A stretch of DNA of 64,000 nt, taken from Pirellulales bacterium (GTDB taxonomy: Bacteria; Planctomycetota; Planctomycetia; Pirellulales; JAEUIK01). The DNA lies in the NCBI GenBank assembly GCA_019694455.1, contig JAIBBY010000021.1, forward strand, positions 17,842 through 81,841. Reading direction: 5' to 3'. A program made the position numbers and the translations under genes. Shown here in pieces: positions 1 to 8,742 of the stretch; positions within the stretch are counted from its first letter, which is position 1; each line of letters opens with the position of its first letter. Under the pieces are notes generated by a model, which worked only from the letters and a program-made list of their open reading frames with translations, ran no database searches and was not told the DNA's origin.

Positions 1-1782
1 CAGGCCCTGGCGATTGAACAACTGCGGATCGTCGGCCCCAGTGTCGTGAATCCGCTCTTGGCCACGCTGGCCAATCCGGCGCAGTCGACCGCGCACCGCG
101 GCGCGATGGCGGCAATCGTGCATCTGGGCGCCGATGCCAAGGCGCCGCTTGTCGGCGCGCTCGAAGCGCTACGCCCCGAAATCGTGGCCGAGGCCGCCTC
201 CGCGCTGGCTCGACTCGACGCCAGCGACGCGATCGACCGCCTGTTGCCGCTGGCGCATGGCGAGGAGGGGGCCGCCCGCGACGCCGCTCGCGCGGCGCTG
301 GAGACAATGGTTCATCGCGTCCCATCGGCGGCCGAGAGCGCCGACTTTTTGGAAGACCTTGCCCGGCGCTACCTTTCCGGTCGAAAAGACATTCCGCCCG
401 GCTCGCTCGACGATCAAGGCGCGCCAGCCGTGACTTTGTGGCACTGGAACGTGGAAGAAGAACAGACCCAGCCGCGACAGTATACTGCGGCGGCCGCCCG
501 CGCCGAGTTGGCCGCCCTTGCTGCTCGATCTGCCGATCGCCTGACGCCGGCGGACAGCCCGCGGCACAATGCGCGTCAGCAGTTGGCGCTGGTCACCTAC
601 TTCGACACCTTGCCGCCGCAGACCGATCCGCGGCAGACACTGGCGCTGCTTTCGGATGGAATGGCCAAACAACTCGGCGCCGATGGCGGACGACTCTTGG
701 CCGAGACGCTCGATCAGGCGCTGGTCGCCAATCTGCCGCGCGCGGCGACCGTGGCCGCGCAGCTACTGGGACAACTGGGGGATCGCAGTCTGCTGGCCGC
801 CAGTGGTCCGCCGTCGGCGCTCGTTCGCGGACTGGCCGCCGCCGATCGCGAGACGCGGTTTGCGTCGCTGGCCGCGGTGGCCGCGCTCCAACCGTCGTTC
901 GCGTTTTCCGGGTCGAGCCAGGTGGCGACCACGCTCGCCTGGTTCATCTCCACCGTCGGCCAGCCGCGCGCCGTGGCTGCCGCCAACTCGCAGCAAGAAG
1001 CGGGCAGGCTGGCCGGGTTGTTGGCCGGCATGGGTTACGACGTCGCCACCGCCACCGACGGCACGGCGCTGGTCCAGCAAGCGGCTGAGTCGTCCGACAC
1101 GCAGGTCATCGTCATCGACGCCGGCATCTTGCGACCGGAGATACTCGATTGCGTGGTGCTGCTCAAAAACGATCCGCGCACGGCCGCCATTCCGCTGGCC
1201 ATTGCCACGCCGTCCGATGAAGAGCGCTTTCGCAATTTGGAAAAGCGATACCCCGTCACACGGGCGATCATTCGCCCGCACAATAGCGCCGCGCTCAAGC
1301 AGCAGTTAGACCGCCTGACGGCCGACGCCGGCTATGCGCCTCCCAATCGCCAGCGCCGCGCCGAGCAGGCCAAAGCGGCCATGGCCTGGGCGTCCGAGAT
1401 GGCGCGCCGCGGCGGCCTGTTCGACTTGCGGGCGCTCGACGCGCCGCTGATCTCCGCCTTGTACGATCCCGATTTGACCGTCGCCGCCGGACAGGCCTTG
1501 GCGCAGGTCGGCAGCGCCGAGGCGCAGACGGCCTTGGTTGAGTTCGCCAGCCAGGTGGTCGAACCGCTCGCGCTGCGCGAGGCCGCCGCCAAATCGTTTG
1601 GCGAGAGCGTCGCCCGCTATGGCATCTTGCTCACCACCGCGCAAATGCAACAGCAATACGCGCGCTACAACGCCAGCGAAACCCTCGACGCCGGCACACA
1701 GGCCGTGCTGTCGTCGATTCTCGACAGCATGGAAGCGGGCCGACAACCGGCCGCCGCCGGCGCGCCCGCGCATCAAGAATAA
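1..1782 (+). CDS. HEAT-repeat protein with degenerate receiver domain (5' partial)
   Basis: The reading frame is open from the first base of the window, so the true start lies upstream; the GTG at 46 is only the first possible internal start. The visible N-terminal ~80 codons and the C-terminal ~120 codons are Ala/Leu-rich paired helices typical of HEAT-like repeats (for example the stretch PLVGALEALRPEIVAEAAS). Between about codons 320 and 430 there is a response-regulator-like alpha/beta segment with a beta-3 Asp in VIVIDAG (nt 1117-1119), but the acidic pair of strand 1 is replaced by AAN and the conserved Lys is not evident. It therefore looks like a pseudo-receiver. It precedes the sigma-54 activator by 58 bp on the same strand and may be cotranscribed. 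Function unknown; a scaffold or regulatory role is inferred only from fold. Confidence 0.75.
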   Translation, partial: QALAIEQLRIVGPSVVNPLLATLANPAQSTAHRGAMAAIVHLGADAKAPLVGALEALRPEIVAEAASALARLDASDAIDRLLPLAHGEEGAARDAARAALETMVHRVPSAAESADFLEDLARRYLSGRKDIPPGSLDDQGAPAVTLWHWNVEEEQTQPRQYTAAAARAELAALAARSADRLTPADSPRHNARQQLALVTYFDTLPPQTDPRQTLALLSDGMAKQLGADGGRLLAETLDQALVANLPRAATVAAQLLGQLGDRSLLAASGPPSALVRGLAAADRETRFASLAAVAALQPSFAFSGSSQVATTLAWFISTVGQPRAVAAANSQQEAGRLAGLLAGMGYDVATATDGTALVQQAAESSDTQVIVIDAGILRPEILDCVVLLKNDPRTAAIPLAIATPSDEERFRNLEKRYPVTRAIIRPHNSAALKQQLDRLTADAGYAPPNRQRRAEQAKAAMAWASEMARRGGLFDLRALDAPLISALYDPDLTVAAGQALAQVGSAEAQTALVEFASQVVEPLALREAAAKSFGESVARYGILLTTAQMQQQYARYNASETLDAGTQAVLSSILDSMEAGRQPAAAGAPAHQE

Positions 1783-1840
1783 TCACACCGTCCGCAGTTC
1801 ACGGCCCGACAAACCTCACTTCGCATCGCAAAGGCCCGCC

Positions 1841-2905
1841 ATGAGCCGCGGCTATTCGTCTCTGGAAAGCGAATCGACTGGGCCGCCGATTCCCAGCATC
1901 ATCGGCTCCAGCCCCGCGATGCTGAAGGTGTACGAAATGACCCGCCGCGTCGCGCGCGGCAACTGCCGCGTGCTGTTGTTGGGCGAAAGCGGCACCGGCA
2001 AGGAGTTGATCGCCAAGGCGATTCATCAACTGAGTCCGCGCGCCACGCGCCCCTATGTGCGCGTGAATTGCGGCGCCTTGTCAGAGAGCCTGCTGGAAAG
2101 CGAACTGTTTGGCCATGTGCGCGGGGCGTTCACCGGCGCCATCGACAACCGCACCGGGCGCTTCGAGGCGGCGCACACCGGCACCGTGTTTCTGGACGAA
2201 ATCAACTCCACCACCCACAAGTTGCAGGTCAAGCTGTTGCGCGTGCTGCAAGAACGCGAGTTCGAACGCGTGGGAGACACGCAAACCATCCGCGTCGATA
2301 CCCGTGTCATCGCCGCCAGCAATCGCGACCTGATGGAAGAAGTCGAGGCGGAGCGGTTTCGCGAGGATCTGTATTATCGATTGAATGTGGTGTCGCTCCA
2401 TCTGCCGCCCTTGCGCGAGCGGCGCGAGGACATCCCGGAACTGGTCGCCCACTTTTTGCAGGTTTATAACGAATCGAACGACACCTATGTGGTGCATCTG
2501 GGACGGCCGGCGCTCGAGGCCTTGCAAGACTACCACTGGCCGGGCAACGTTCGCGAGTTGCAAAACGTGATCGAGCGGGCGGTGGTGCTCGCGCCGGGAG
2601 ACGAGATCACCTGCGAGCTATTGCCCGAGGCCGTCACCGGCAAGTCGGCGCCGCGCAGCAGTCGCTTTCGGCCGATGGACGTCGAATCGTTGGCGCAAGA
2701 TTTGGTGCAACAGGGGGTGACAGCGGCGGGACCGAACGAAGAGAACCTGCATGGCAAGATCGTCAACCGCGTCGAGCGGGAACTGATCGCCCAGGTGATG
2801 GCGGCCTGCGACAATGTGCAGATCAAGGCCGCGGCGCGGTTGGGCATCAACCGCAACACCCTGCACAAGAAGCTTAAAGAGTACGGTCTGGACGGCAGCG
2901 AGTAG
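1841..2905 (+). CDS. sigma-54-dependent transcriptional activator (AAA+, Fis-type HTH), no receiver domain
   Basis: A 354-residue bacterial enhancer-binding protein. The AAA+ domain starts almost at the N-terminus ([13 protein letters not shown]), with Walker A GESGTGKE, the sigma-54 contact loop GAFTGA, a Walker B region TVFLDEIN, and [15 protein letters not shown] followed by the [17 protein letters not shown] sensor II region. A Fis-type helix-turn-helix ends the protein ([20 protein letters not shown]). The ATG at 1841 is chosen because it gives the compact AAA+ protein; an open frame extends upstream but overlaps the previous gene in a frame without homology. There is no receiver, GAF or PAS domain, so how it is controlled is not apparent. 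It lies 17 bp upstream of the HemX-like gene and probably shares its operon. Confidence 0.92.
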   Translation: MSRGYSSLESESTGPPIPSIIGSSPAMLKVYEMTRRVARGNCRVLLLGESGTGKELIAKAIHQLSPRATRPYVRVNCGALSESLLESELFGHVRGAFTGAIDNRTGRFEAAHTGTVFLDEINSTTHKLQVKLLRVLQEREFERVGDTQTIRVDTRVIAASNRDLMEEVEAERFREDLYYRLNVVSLHLPPLRERREDIPELVAHFLQVYNESNDTYVVHLGRPALEALQDYHWPGNVRELQNVIERAVVLAPGDEITCELLPEAVTGKSAPRSSRFRPMDVESLAQDLVQQGVTAAGPNEENLHGKIVNRVERELIAQVMAACDNVQIKAAARLGINRNTLHKKLKEYGLDGSE

Positions 2906-2922
2906 CGGCGAGGACAGCTCGA

Positions 2923-3804
2923 ATGCTGCACAATGTGGAAGTCGTCTGCTTCGCGGCCAGCTACACGGTGGCGCTGGCGCTGGAGCTCACCCGGCTGTGG
3001 TTTCGCAGCGGGGTGCGCGGCATGCTGATGCTCGGCTTCGCGCTCGCCGGGCTATTGGCCCACACGCTGTTTCTGTTCCATCGTTACACCGTGCATGCCA
3101 CGCCGCTATCGAGCGCGTTCGATTGGTATCTGATGGCCGCCTGGGGGCTGGTGGTCGTTTATCTGTATCTCACGTACTATCACACCAAGAACCCAATCGG
3201 CATCTTCATCTTGCCGATCGTGCTGGCCTTGATCGGGGTGGCCGAGTTCTTGGCCGATCGCGCGTCGTTTTCGGCCACCCAGGCCTCGCGCTGGTGGGGC
3301 GCCATGCACGGCGCGTTTTTGCTGTTGGGCGCGATCGCCGTCATTCTGGCCTTCGTCGCCGGCGTGATGTACTTGATTCAGGCCCGCCGCCTCAAACACA
3401 AGCGCCCGCCGCCGCGCAATTTTCAACTCCCCAGCCTCGAATGGCTCGCTCGCTTCAATACCCGCGCCATTCTGCTGTCGGTCGTCATGCTGGTGATTGG
3501 CGTGGTGGCGGGCATCGTGCTCAACGCCGTGAACCACGGTCGGCAGGTCGATCAATTGCCGTGGACCGATCCGGTGCTGCTCACCACCACGCTCACGGTG
3601 GCTTGGCTCCTGGTGGCGGTGGCGTTTGGCGTGGTCTACAAGCCGGCCCGGCAAGGGCGCAAGGTGGCCTATCTCACCCTGGCCAGCTTTTTGTTTTTGG
3701 CGGTCTCGCTTGGCGTGTCGCTGTTGGTGAACACGCGGCACGGCGGCGGTGACAAGACCGCCGCGCCGCCGGCGCGCGCTCTCCTCCCGGAGGGCCACGG
3801 ATGA
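2923..3804 (+). CDS. HemX/CcsA-like cytochrome c assembly family membrane protein
   Basis: A 293-residue polytopic protein with about eight hydrophobic segments. It has the family-type segment WWGAMHGAFLLLGAIAVI followed by a basic cytoplasmic loop (QARRLKHKRPPP). Members of this superfamily include CcsA/ResC (heme handling for cytochrome c maturation) and HemX, which is encoded next to hemA in Bacillus and affects glutamyl-tRNA reductase level. Its stop overlaps the hemA start by four bases (ATGA at 3801), so translation of the two is probably coupled, and the HemX-like role is the better guess. The tryptophan-rich WWD heme-binding signature of full CcsA proteins is not obvious. Confidence 0.8.
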   Translation: MLHNVEVVCFAASYTVALALELTRLWFRSGVRGMLMLGFALAGLLAHTLFLFHRYTVHATPLSSAFDWYLMAAWGLVVVYLYLTYYHTKNPIGIFILPIVLALIGVAEFLADRASFSATQASRWWGAMHGAFLLLGAIAVILAFVAGVMYLIQARRLKHKRPPPRNFQLPSLEWLARFNTRAILLSVVMLVIGVVAGIVLNAVNHGRQVDQLPWTDPVLLTTTLTVAWLLVAVAFGVVYKPARQGRKVAYLTLASFLFLAVSLGVSLLVNTRHGGGDKTAAPPARALLPEGHG

Positions 3805-5075
3805 GACTGCAAATGATCGGCTGCAGTCATCACAACGCCACGGTCGAGCGCCGCGAGCGGCTGGCGTTCAGCCCCGCGCAGGCGCGCGACGCGCTGTGCC
3901 GTTTTCGCGCCGATTTTCCCCAGGCCGAGGCGGTGCTGCTCTCCACCTGCAACCGCATCGAGGTCTACACCGCCGCGGAAACGGGCGACGCCGCCCCCAC
4001 CCATGAGCAGGTGGCGGAGTTCTTGGCGCGGTTCCACAACGTGCCGCTGCACGATGTGTTCGACGACCTGTTCGAGCGCACGGGCGAAGACGTGGTGCGA
4101 CATCTGTTCACCGTCGCGGCCAGTCTCGACAGCATGGTGGTGGGCGAGCCGCAGATCCTTTCGCAGGTCAAGCAGGCCTATCAATTGGCCACCGACGAGC
4201 ATGCCGCCGGGCCGCTGTCGCATGCCGTCTTTCAGGCGGCCCTGCGCGTGGCCAAGCGCGTCGCCGCCGAAACGGCCATTCATCAAAAACGGGTCAGCAT
4301 CCCCAGCGTGGCGGTGGCCGACTTCGCCAGCCAAATCTTTGAGCGCTTCGACGATAAGCGCGTGCTCTTGATCGGCGCGGGCGAAATGGGCGAGGAGACG
4401 CTCCGCTATCTCCGCGACGAGGGCGCCCGCGACATCACCGTGCTCAATCGCAGCTATGAGCGCGCCCGCGAACTGGCCGCGCAGTGCGGCGCGCGGGCGT
4501 TGCCGTGGGAGCAGCTTTTTCCGCAGCTTGCCGCCGCCGACCTGGTGGTGGGCACAACCGGCGCCGAAATGCCGATTGTGCGAATCGAGGATTACCGCCG
4601 CATCGAGCCGCAGCGCTATCAAAAGCCGCTGTTCATTCTCGATCTGGCGATGCCGCGCGATTTTGACCCTAGGATCGGAGATTGCCTGCAAGTGTTTCTC
4701 TACTCGATCGACGATCTGCGCGCCGCCTGCGAACAAAACCGCGCCGAGCGCGACGCCGAACTGCCGGGCGCCTTGAGCATCGTGGAAGATGAGACGCAGC
4801 GCTTTATGACCGATTTGCATCACCGGGCCACCGGGCCCATCATCAAGCGGCTCAAGCAGGATTGGCAGGCGCCGAAGGAAGAGGAATTGCGGCGGCTCTT
4901 CAACAAACTGCCCGAACTCGACGACCGCGCTCGGCTGGAAATCTTGCAATCGTTCGACCGGCTGCTCAATAAGCTATTGCATCCGCCGCTCGAGGCGCTG
5001 CGCGACGAAGCGCAGCACGGCATCCCCCACGCGCTGGTCGACGCCTTCAAGCGACTGTTTCAGTTGAAGGATTAA
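3801..5075 (+). CDS. hemA: glutamyl-tRNA reductase
   Basis: Catalyses NADPH-dependent reduction of glutamyl-tRNA(Glu) to glutamate-1-semialdehyde, the first committed step of C5-pathway tetrapyrrole synthesis. The 424-residue length is normal. The N-terminal catalytic domain has the nucleophile Cys50 in LSTCNRIEVY, followed by EPQILSQVKQAY, then the NADPH-binding domain with LLIGAGEMGEET, and a C-terminal helical dimerisation domain. The start overlaps the HemX-like gene (ATGA). The stop is only 10 bp from the convergent acyltransferase stop, so little room exists for a dedicated terminator. Confidence 0.97.
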   Translation: MRLQMIGCSHHNATVERRERLAFSPAQARDALCRFRADFPQAEAVLLSTCNRIEVYTAAETGDAAPTHEQVAEFLARFHNVPLHDVFDDLFERTGEDVVRHLFTVAASLDSMVVGEPQILSQVKQAYQLATDEHAAGPLSHAVFQAALRVAKRVAAETAIHQKRVSIPSVAVADFASQIFERFDDKRVLLIGAGEMGEETLRYLRDEGARDITVLNRSYERARELAAQCGARALPWEQLFPQLAAADLVVGTTGAEMPIVRIEDYRRIEPQRYQKPLFILDLAMPRDFDPRIGDCLQVFLYSIDDLRAACEQNRAERDAELPGALSIVEDETQRFMTDLHHRATGPIIKRLKQDWQAPKEEELRRLFNKLPELDDRARLEILQSFDRLLNKLLHPPLEALRDEAQHGIPHALVDAFKRLFQLKD

Positions 5076-5085
5076 CGCCGCGCCG

Positions 5086-6147
5086 CTACACGGGCGAACC
5101 AGTGGCGCCGAAGACCGTCAGCGCCTCACTCGTCGCGGGCGCCGAGCGCGCCGCTCGCTCCTCCGCTGGCCGCTCGCGCGGCGGCAGGCAGCGCGATTCC
5201 ACCAGCCAATAGAAGCAGTAGCCGGCCGGGATCATCACCGTCACGCCCGTCGCCGCCGCCAGCCAAGTGGGGCCGGGCAAGTGGTCGCTGATGAGCTTGG
5301 CGCCGACCGGATGAATCAGGTAGATGCTGTACGAGAACTTGCCAACCTCGGCCAATGGCCGCCAGGTGAGCAGCGCGTCCAGCGGTTTGAGCAAGAACAA
5401 CAGCATCGCAAAGCCAAACGCCACCACGCTGGTTTGATCGAAGCTATGCGGACGGATCTCGTGAAACAAATCGGGCCGGAACTGCCAAAAAGCGGCCGGC
5501 ACAAGCAATAGCGCCACCCGCGCGTCGCGCGCCAGCGCGTAGTACACCGCCACTCCGGCCGCGAAATGCAGCCACAGCCCATCGAAAAAGAAGCCCACGA
5601 CCGGATACGGCCACGCCAGCACCAGCGCCGTCACCAGGGCCACGCCGGGAAAGTACCAGCGCCGCAGCAATCCGGCGACGAGATAAAACTGCTCCTCGTA
5701 GCACAAGGTCCAGGTGATTGTGAGCAGGCCAATCATCGGCGCTCCAAACAGGTGCGGACGCCACGACTCGGTGAGCGTGAGATTGCCCAGCCACTGCGAC
5801 GGAGTGAGCGCGGTCGCCGGCACGAGTCCGCCGACCCCGCCGCGCGTCGCGGCCCACAGCGACAGCGCGGCGGTCACCGCCAGCGCCGCCCAATAAGGAG
5901 GATAGATGCGCCGCAGTCGACGCCGCATGTAGCCGCCAAAGCTCGACGACCGCTCCACCGCCGCGCTGATGCAATAGCCCGAGATGACAAAGAAGACCGG
6001 CACGCCGAGCCAGCCCCAATGCCAGAGGCTTGGCTCGCGCGAGGCGACCGAGTGGCAGGCGACGACCGCCAGGCAGGCCAGCGCGCGCCAGACGTCGAGC
6101 GATTGATAGCGCGCGGCGACGGCGGATGATGGCGCGAGTGTGCTCAC
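5086..6147 (-). CDS. acyltransferase 3 family membrane protein (OafA/YrhL-like)
   Basis: A 353-residue integral membrane protein with roughly ten hydrophobic segments. It carries the family signatures near the N-terminus: RALACLAVVACHS with the presumed catalytic His32, and GVPVFFVISGYCI. Family members transfer acyl groups to carbohydrates such as O-antigen, exopolysaccharide or peptidoglycan; the substrate here cannot be read from the sequence. It is a single gene, convergent with hemA, and reads away from the repeat-rich gap at 6.15-6.9 kb. A short palindrome CCTAGAATCTAGG lies just upstream of the start (6149-6161). Confidence 0.9.
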   Translation of the reverse strand: MSTLAPSSAVAARYQSLDVWRALACLAVVACHSVASREPSLWHWGWLGVPVFFVISGYCISAAVERSSSFGGYMRRRLRRIYPPYWAALAVTAALSLWAATRGGVGGLVPATALTPSQWLGNLTLTESWRPHLFGAPMIGLLTITWTLCYEEQFYLVAGLLRRWYFPGVALVTALVLAWPYPVVGFFFDGLWLHFAAGVAVYYALARDARVALLLVPAAFWQFRPDLFHEIRPHSFDQTSVVAFGFAMLLFLLKPLDALLTWRPLAEVGKFSYSIYLIHPVGAKLISDHLPGPTWLAAATGVTVMIPAGYCFYWLVESRCLPPRERPAEERAARSAPATSEALTVFGATGSPV

Positions 6148-6261
6148 ACCTAGAATCTAGGTTGTGCGCGGCCTGCGGACCGATTCAATCGTGCCGATTG
6201 TGCGGGGTTGGCGGTCGGCGTGCCGATTGCCGCAGAACTAGCCGCCGGCCAGGCACGCATT

Positions 6262-6366
6262 CATCCCCTAGGGCGATGCCCTAGGCTACGGTGAATAGAA
6301 CGCGTGCGGCCAGCGGTCATTCCAGCACCGTAGCCTGGGGTCAGCGCTAGCGCCACCCCAGGTACA
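6262..6366. repeat. dispersed intergenic repeat, family B (CCTAGGGCGATGCCCTAGG)
   Basis: Contains the near-perfect inverted repeat CCTAGGGCgatGCCCTAGG followed by CTACGGTGAATAGAACGCGTG, then ATTCCAGCACCGTAGCCTGGGGTCAGCGC and a second GC-rich arm. The same blocks recur at 6771-6875, at 12206-12375 and, in reverse orientation, at about 50061-50083. No open frame is conserved across copies, so this is a non-coding dispersed element that can fold as RNA or DNA. Confidence 0.75.
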
Positions 6367-6395
6367 TATTGGCGCATTCCGTGTCATTCATCACC

Positions 6396-6777
6396 GAGGG
6401 CTCTCTTCTCCCTCGCCCCCGCGCAGCAGGGGGAGAGGGTGGCGGTCGCCAGACCGCCGGGTGAGGGGGGCGCTTCTCTTGATTTGAAAAACCCTCATCC
6501 GGCCTTCGGCCACCTTCTCCCAAAGGGAGAAGGTCGAACTCGACTCACCTCTCGCGCTAGCGCCGCCCCAGTACGCGTTCATCCCCGAGGGCACTCTTCT
6601 CCCTCGCCCCCGCGCAGCAGGGGGAGAGGGTGGCGGTCGCCAGACCGCCGGGTGAGGGGGGCGCTTCTCTTGATTTGAAAAACCCTCATCCGGCCTTCGG
6701 CCACCTTCTCCCAAAGGGAGAAGGCCGAACTCGACTCACCTCTCGCGCTAGCGCCGCCCCAGTACGCGTTCATCACC
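6396..6777. repeat. 191-bp direct tandem duplication of dispersed repeat family A
   Basis: Two adjacent copies, about 6396-6586 and 6587-6777, are nearly identical with an offset of 191 bp. Each holds the block TCTCCCTCGCCCCCGCGCAG ... GGGGGAGAGGGTGGCGGTCGCC ... CCCTCATCCGGCCTTCGGCC ... CTCCCAAAGGGAGAAGG and ends with CTCGCGCTAGCGCCGCCCCAGTACGCG. Related single copies are at 10653-10708, 25735-25885 and 49857-49917. Each copy can form several strong hairpins. The short open frames across it are antisense to each other and repeat-derived, so no gene is called. Confidence 0.85.
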
Positions 6778-6875
6778 TAGGGCGATGCCCTAGGCTACGG
6801 TGAATGCTTGGCCGTTGGCCAAACAGGCGCCTCCGCGTCTTGGCGTCTCGGCGGTTCAACTTTCTCCCTAGCCAC
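6771..6875. repeat. dispersed intergenic repeat, family B, second copy
   Basis: Immediately follows the 191-bp duplication. It carries CACCTAGGGCGATGCCCTAGG and CTACGGTGAAT, then GCTTGGCCGTTGGCCAAACAG and the low-complexity motif CGCGTCTTGGCGTCTCGGCGGTTCAAC. This last block also appears inverted at about 49957-50000 (AACGCCAAGGCGCAATGACG) and in altered form at about 12335-12360. Confidence 0.65.
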
Positions 6876-6901
6876 TATTCACTCGCCACTCACCACTTCC
6901 C

Positions 6902-8320
6902 TCAATCCACTCCATGCACAATCACGGTCTTGCTCTCGGTCATTTCCAGAATCGCGTACTTGGGGCCCTCCTTGCCCAGGCCGCTCTCCTTGAGTCCGCC
7001 GTATGGCATCAGGTCGGCCCGCCACTGCGGTCCCCCATTGATGTGGATGTTGCCGCTCTCGGCGTCGCGGGCAAAGCGCAGCGCGCGGTTCAGATCGCGC
7101 GTGAAGATGGCCGCGCTCAACCCATAGCGACTGTCGTTGGCCAGGCGCAGCGCGTCTTCCACGCTGGCCGCGCGGGTCACGGCCACCGCCGGGCCAAACA
7201 GTTCGTCGCAACTGACGCGCATCTCGGGGCGCACATCGGCCACGATGGTTGGTTGAAAGAGACCGCCGTCGCGCGATCCGCCTTGCACCACCCGCGCGCC
7301 GCCGGCGACCGCCTCGCCGATCCAACTTTCCACGCGCGCGGCGTCTGACTCGCGAATCATGGGGCCCATCTGGATCGCCGGGTCGAGCGGGTTGCCCGTC
7401 GAGATGTTGGCGACCAGCGGCGCAAGCGAGTCGATAAAATTGCCATACACTTTGGCGCCGGCGATGATTCGCTGCGCCGAGATGCACACCTGCCCGGCGT
7501 TGGCGTAGCCGTTGACCGCCACGGCGCGAGCGGCCAACTCCAGATCGGCGTCGTCCAAAATGACGACCGGGCTGTTTGAGCCCAGTTCGAGCGTCACTCG
7601 TTTGATGCCGGCGGCGCGGGTGATGTGCTCGCCAATTTCGCGGCTGCCGGTGAAGCTGATCTTGCGCACGCGCGGGTCGCCGCAGATGGCGTCTCCCAGT
7701 TTGCCGCCGGGGCCGGTCACGCAGGCGATGGCCTCGGGCGGCAGGCCCGCCTCCAGCAATATCTCGACCAGCGCCAGCGCCGACAGCGGGGTGTCGCTGG
7801 CGGGCTTGATGATGACCGCGTTGCCGCCGGCCAGCGCGGGGCCCACCTTGTGGGCGACGAGGTTCAAGGGAAAGTTGAACGGCGTGATCGCGGCCACCAC
7901 GCCGCACGGCACGCGAATCGTGAAGCCAAGCCGCCCCGCGCCGCCGGGCGCCGCGTCGAGCGGCAACGTCTCGCCGGTCAGGCGGCGGGCTTCCTCGGCC
8001 GATAGCTCCAGCACCTCGATCGCGCGGCCCGCTTCTGCCCGCGCCTCGGCAATGATCTTTCCTTCTTCGCGGCTGATCGTTTCGGCCAGATTGTCCTGGC
8101 GCTGGCGCACTAGCGCGGCGGCGCGGCGCAGGATGCCGGCGCGGTCATAGGCAGCCAGGCCGCGCATGATCTCGGCGCCAGCGACCAGCCCGGACAAGGC
8201 CCGATCGACATCGGCGAGTGTGCCCCGTGGCACGGTGTCGACAATCGAGCCATCGAAGGGGTTGACGACGTCGATCGTCTCGTCGGCGCCGGTCCACTGG
8301 CTGGCGATGAACATCTGCAT
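6902..8320 (-). CDS. NAD(P)-dependent aldehyde dehydrogenase
   Basis: A 472-residue ALDH-superfamily enzyme oxidising an aldehyde to the acid (or acyl-enzyme). Visible features are the substrate-pocket motif TPFNFPLN (Asn149), the cofactor motif IIKPAS (Lys172), FTGSREIG, the general base Glu245 in LELGSNSP, and the nucleophile Cys279 in GYANAGQVCIS. SNSP replaces the more usual GKSP. This is seen in the GapN/phosphonoacetaldehyde/lactaldehyde dehydrogenase-like part of the family, so the substrate is uncertain. It is a single-gene unit; the repeat-rich gap lies just downstream of its stop. Confidence 0.93.
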   Translation of the reverse strand: MQMFIASQWTGADETIDVVNPFDGSIVDTVPRGTLADVDRALSGLVAGAEIMRGLAAYDRAGILRRAAALVRQRQDNLAETISREEGKIIAEARAEAGRAIEVLELSAEEARRLTGETLPLDAAPGGAGRLGFTIRVPCGVVAAITPFNFPLNLVAHKVGPALAGGNAVIIKPASDTPLSALALVEILLEAGLPPEAIACVTGPGGKLGDAICGDPRVRKISFTGSREIGEHITRAAGIKRVTLELGSNSPVVILDDADLELAARAVAVNGYANAGQVCISAQRIIAGAKVYGNFIDSLAPLVANISTGNPLDPAIQMGPMIRESDAARVESWIGEAVAGGARVVQGGSRDGGLFQPTIVADVRPEMRVSCDELFGPAVAVTRAASVEDALRLANDSRYGLSAAIFTRDLNRALRFARDAESGNIHINGGPQWRADLMPYGGLKESGLGKEGPKYAILEMTESKTVIVHGVD

Positions 8321-8421
8321 GGCGGCCTCGCCCTCCCTGCCCGCTGCAAGCTTTTTCTGTTTCGCGTACTAGACACTCCAGAATCGTAACGCCGCGCGGC
8401 AGAGAATCGAGAGGGGAAGCG

Positions 8422-8742
8422 TCACTCGCGGGCAAACGGCATGCGCGGCGGCGCGGTTTCCCACATCAGATCGACTTCTTCGGGGGTCAATCCGTAGGCC
8501 TCGTTGACCAGATCGCTAATCCGCCGCTCCAAAACCAGCGCTTCGGCGGCGCGCTCGCGGGCAGGGGCGATGGTGCGTTGCCACTCGTCGCGAAGGCTGG
8601 CCAACCCGGCGGCGCTAAGCGGCCGTCGCCGCCCGCGCAGCTTTCTCGCTTCGGCGACCCATTCGTCGCAATCGAGTTCGGTCGCCGCTTGCAGCTTCTT
8701 GTGTCCTGGTTCAGCGTGAACTGGAATTTTCGCATCGTGGCG
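8422..8742 (-). pseudogene. C-terminal remnant of an Eco57I-type restriction-modification DNA methylase
   Basis: The frame is open from an in-frame stop at 8743-8745 to the TGA at 8422 (about 106 codons), with no ATG before the internal Met at 8604. Its end reads LVLERRISDLVNEAYGLTPE then EVDLMWETAPPRMP, the characteristic tail of large class IIG restriction-modification enzymes (helix, then VxxxYGLTPEE). Upstream residues KKLQAATELDCDEWVAEARK also look like coding sequence. The full gene should be over 900 residues, so only the last tenth survives. This is a decayed defence gene. The family assignment is from recalled motif similarity. Confidence 0.6.

Noticed and set aside
1538..1840. Upstream extension of the sigma-54 activator
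   Set aside because: Overlaps the HEAT-repeat gene in another frame and gives Arg/Pro-rich sequence unlike any sensory domain.
3669..4949. 426-codon minus-strand frame opposite hemA
   Set aside because: Antisense shadow of a well-identified enzyme.
6396..6777. Direct repeats considered as a CRISPR array
   Set aside because: Only two 191-bp units without unique spacers, and no cas genes nearby.
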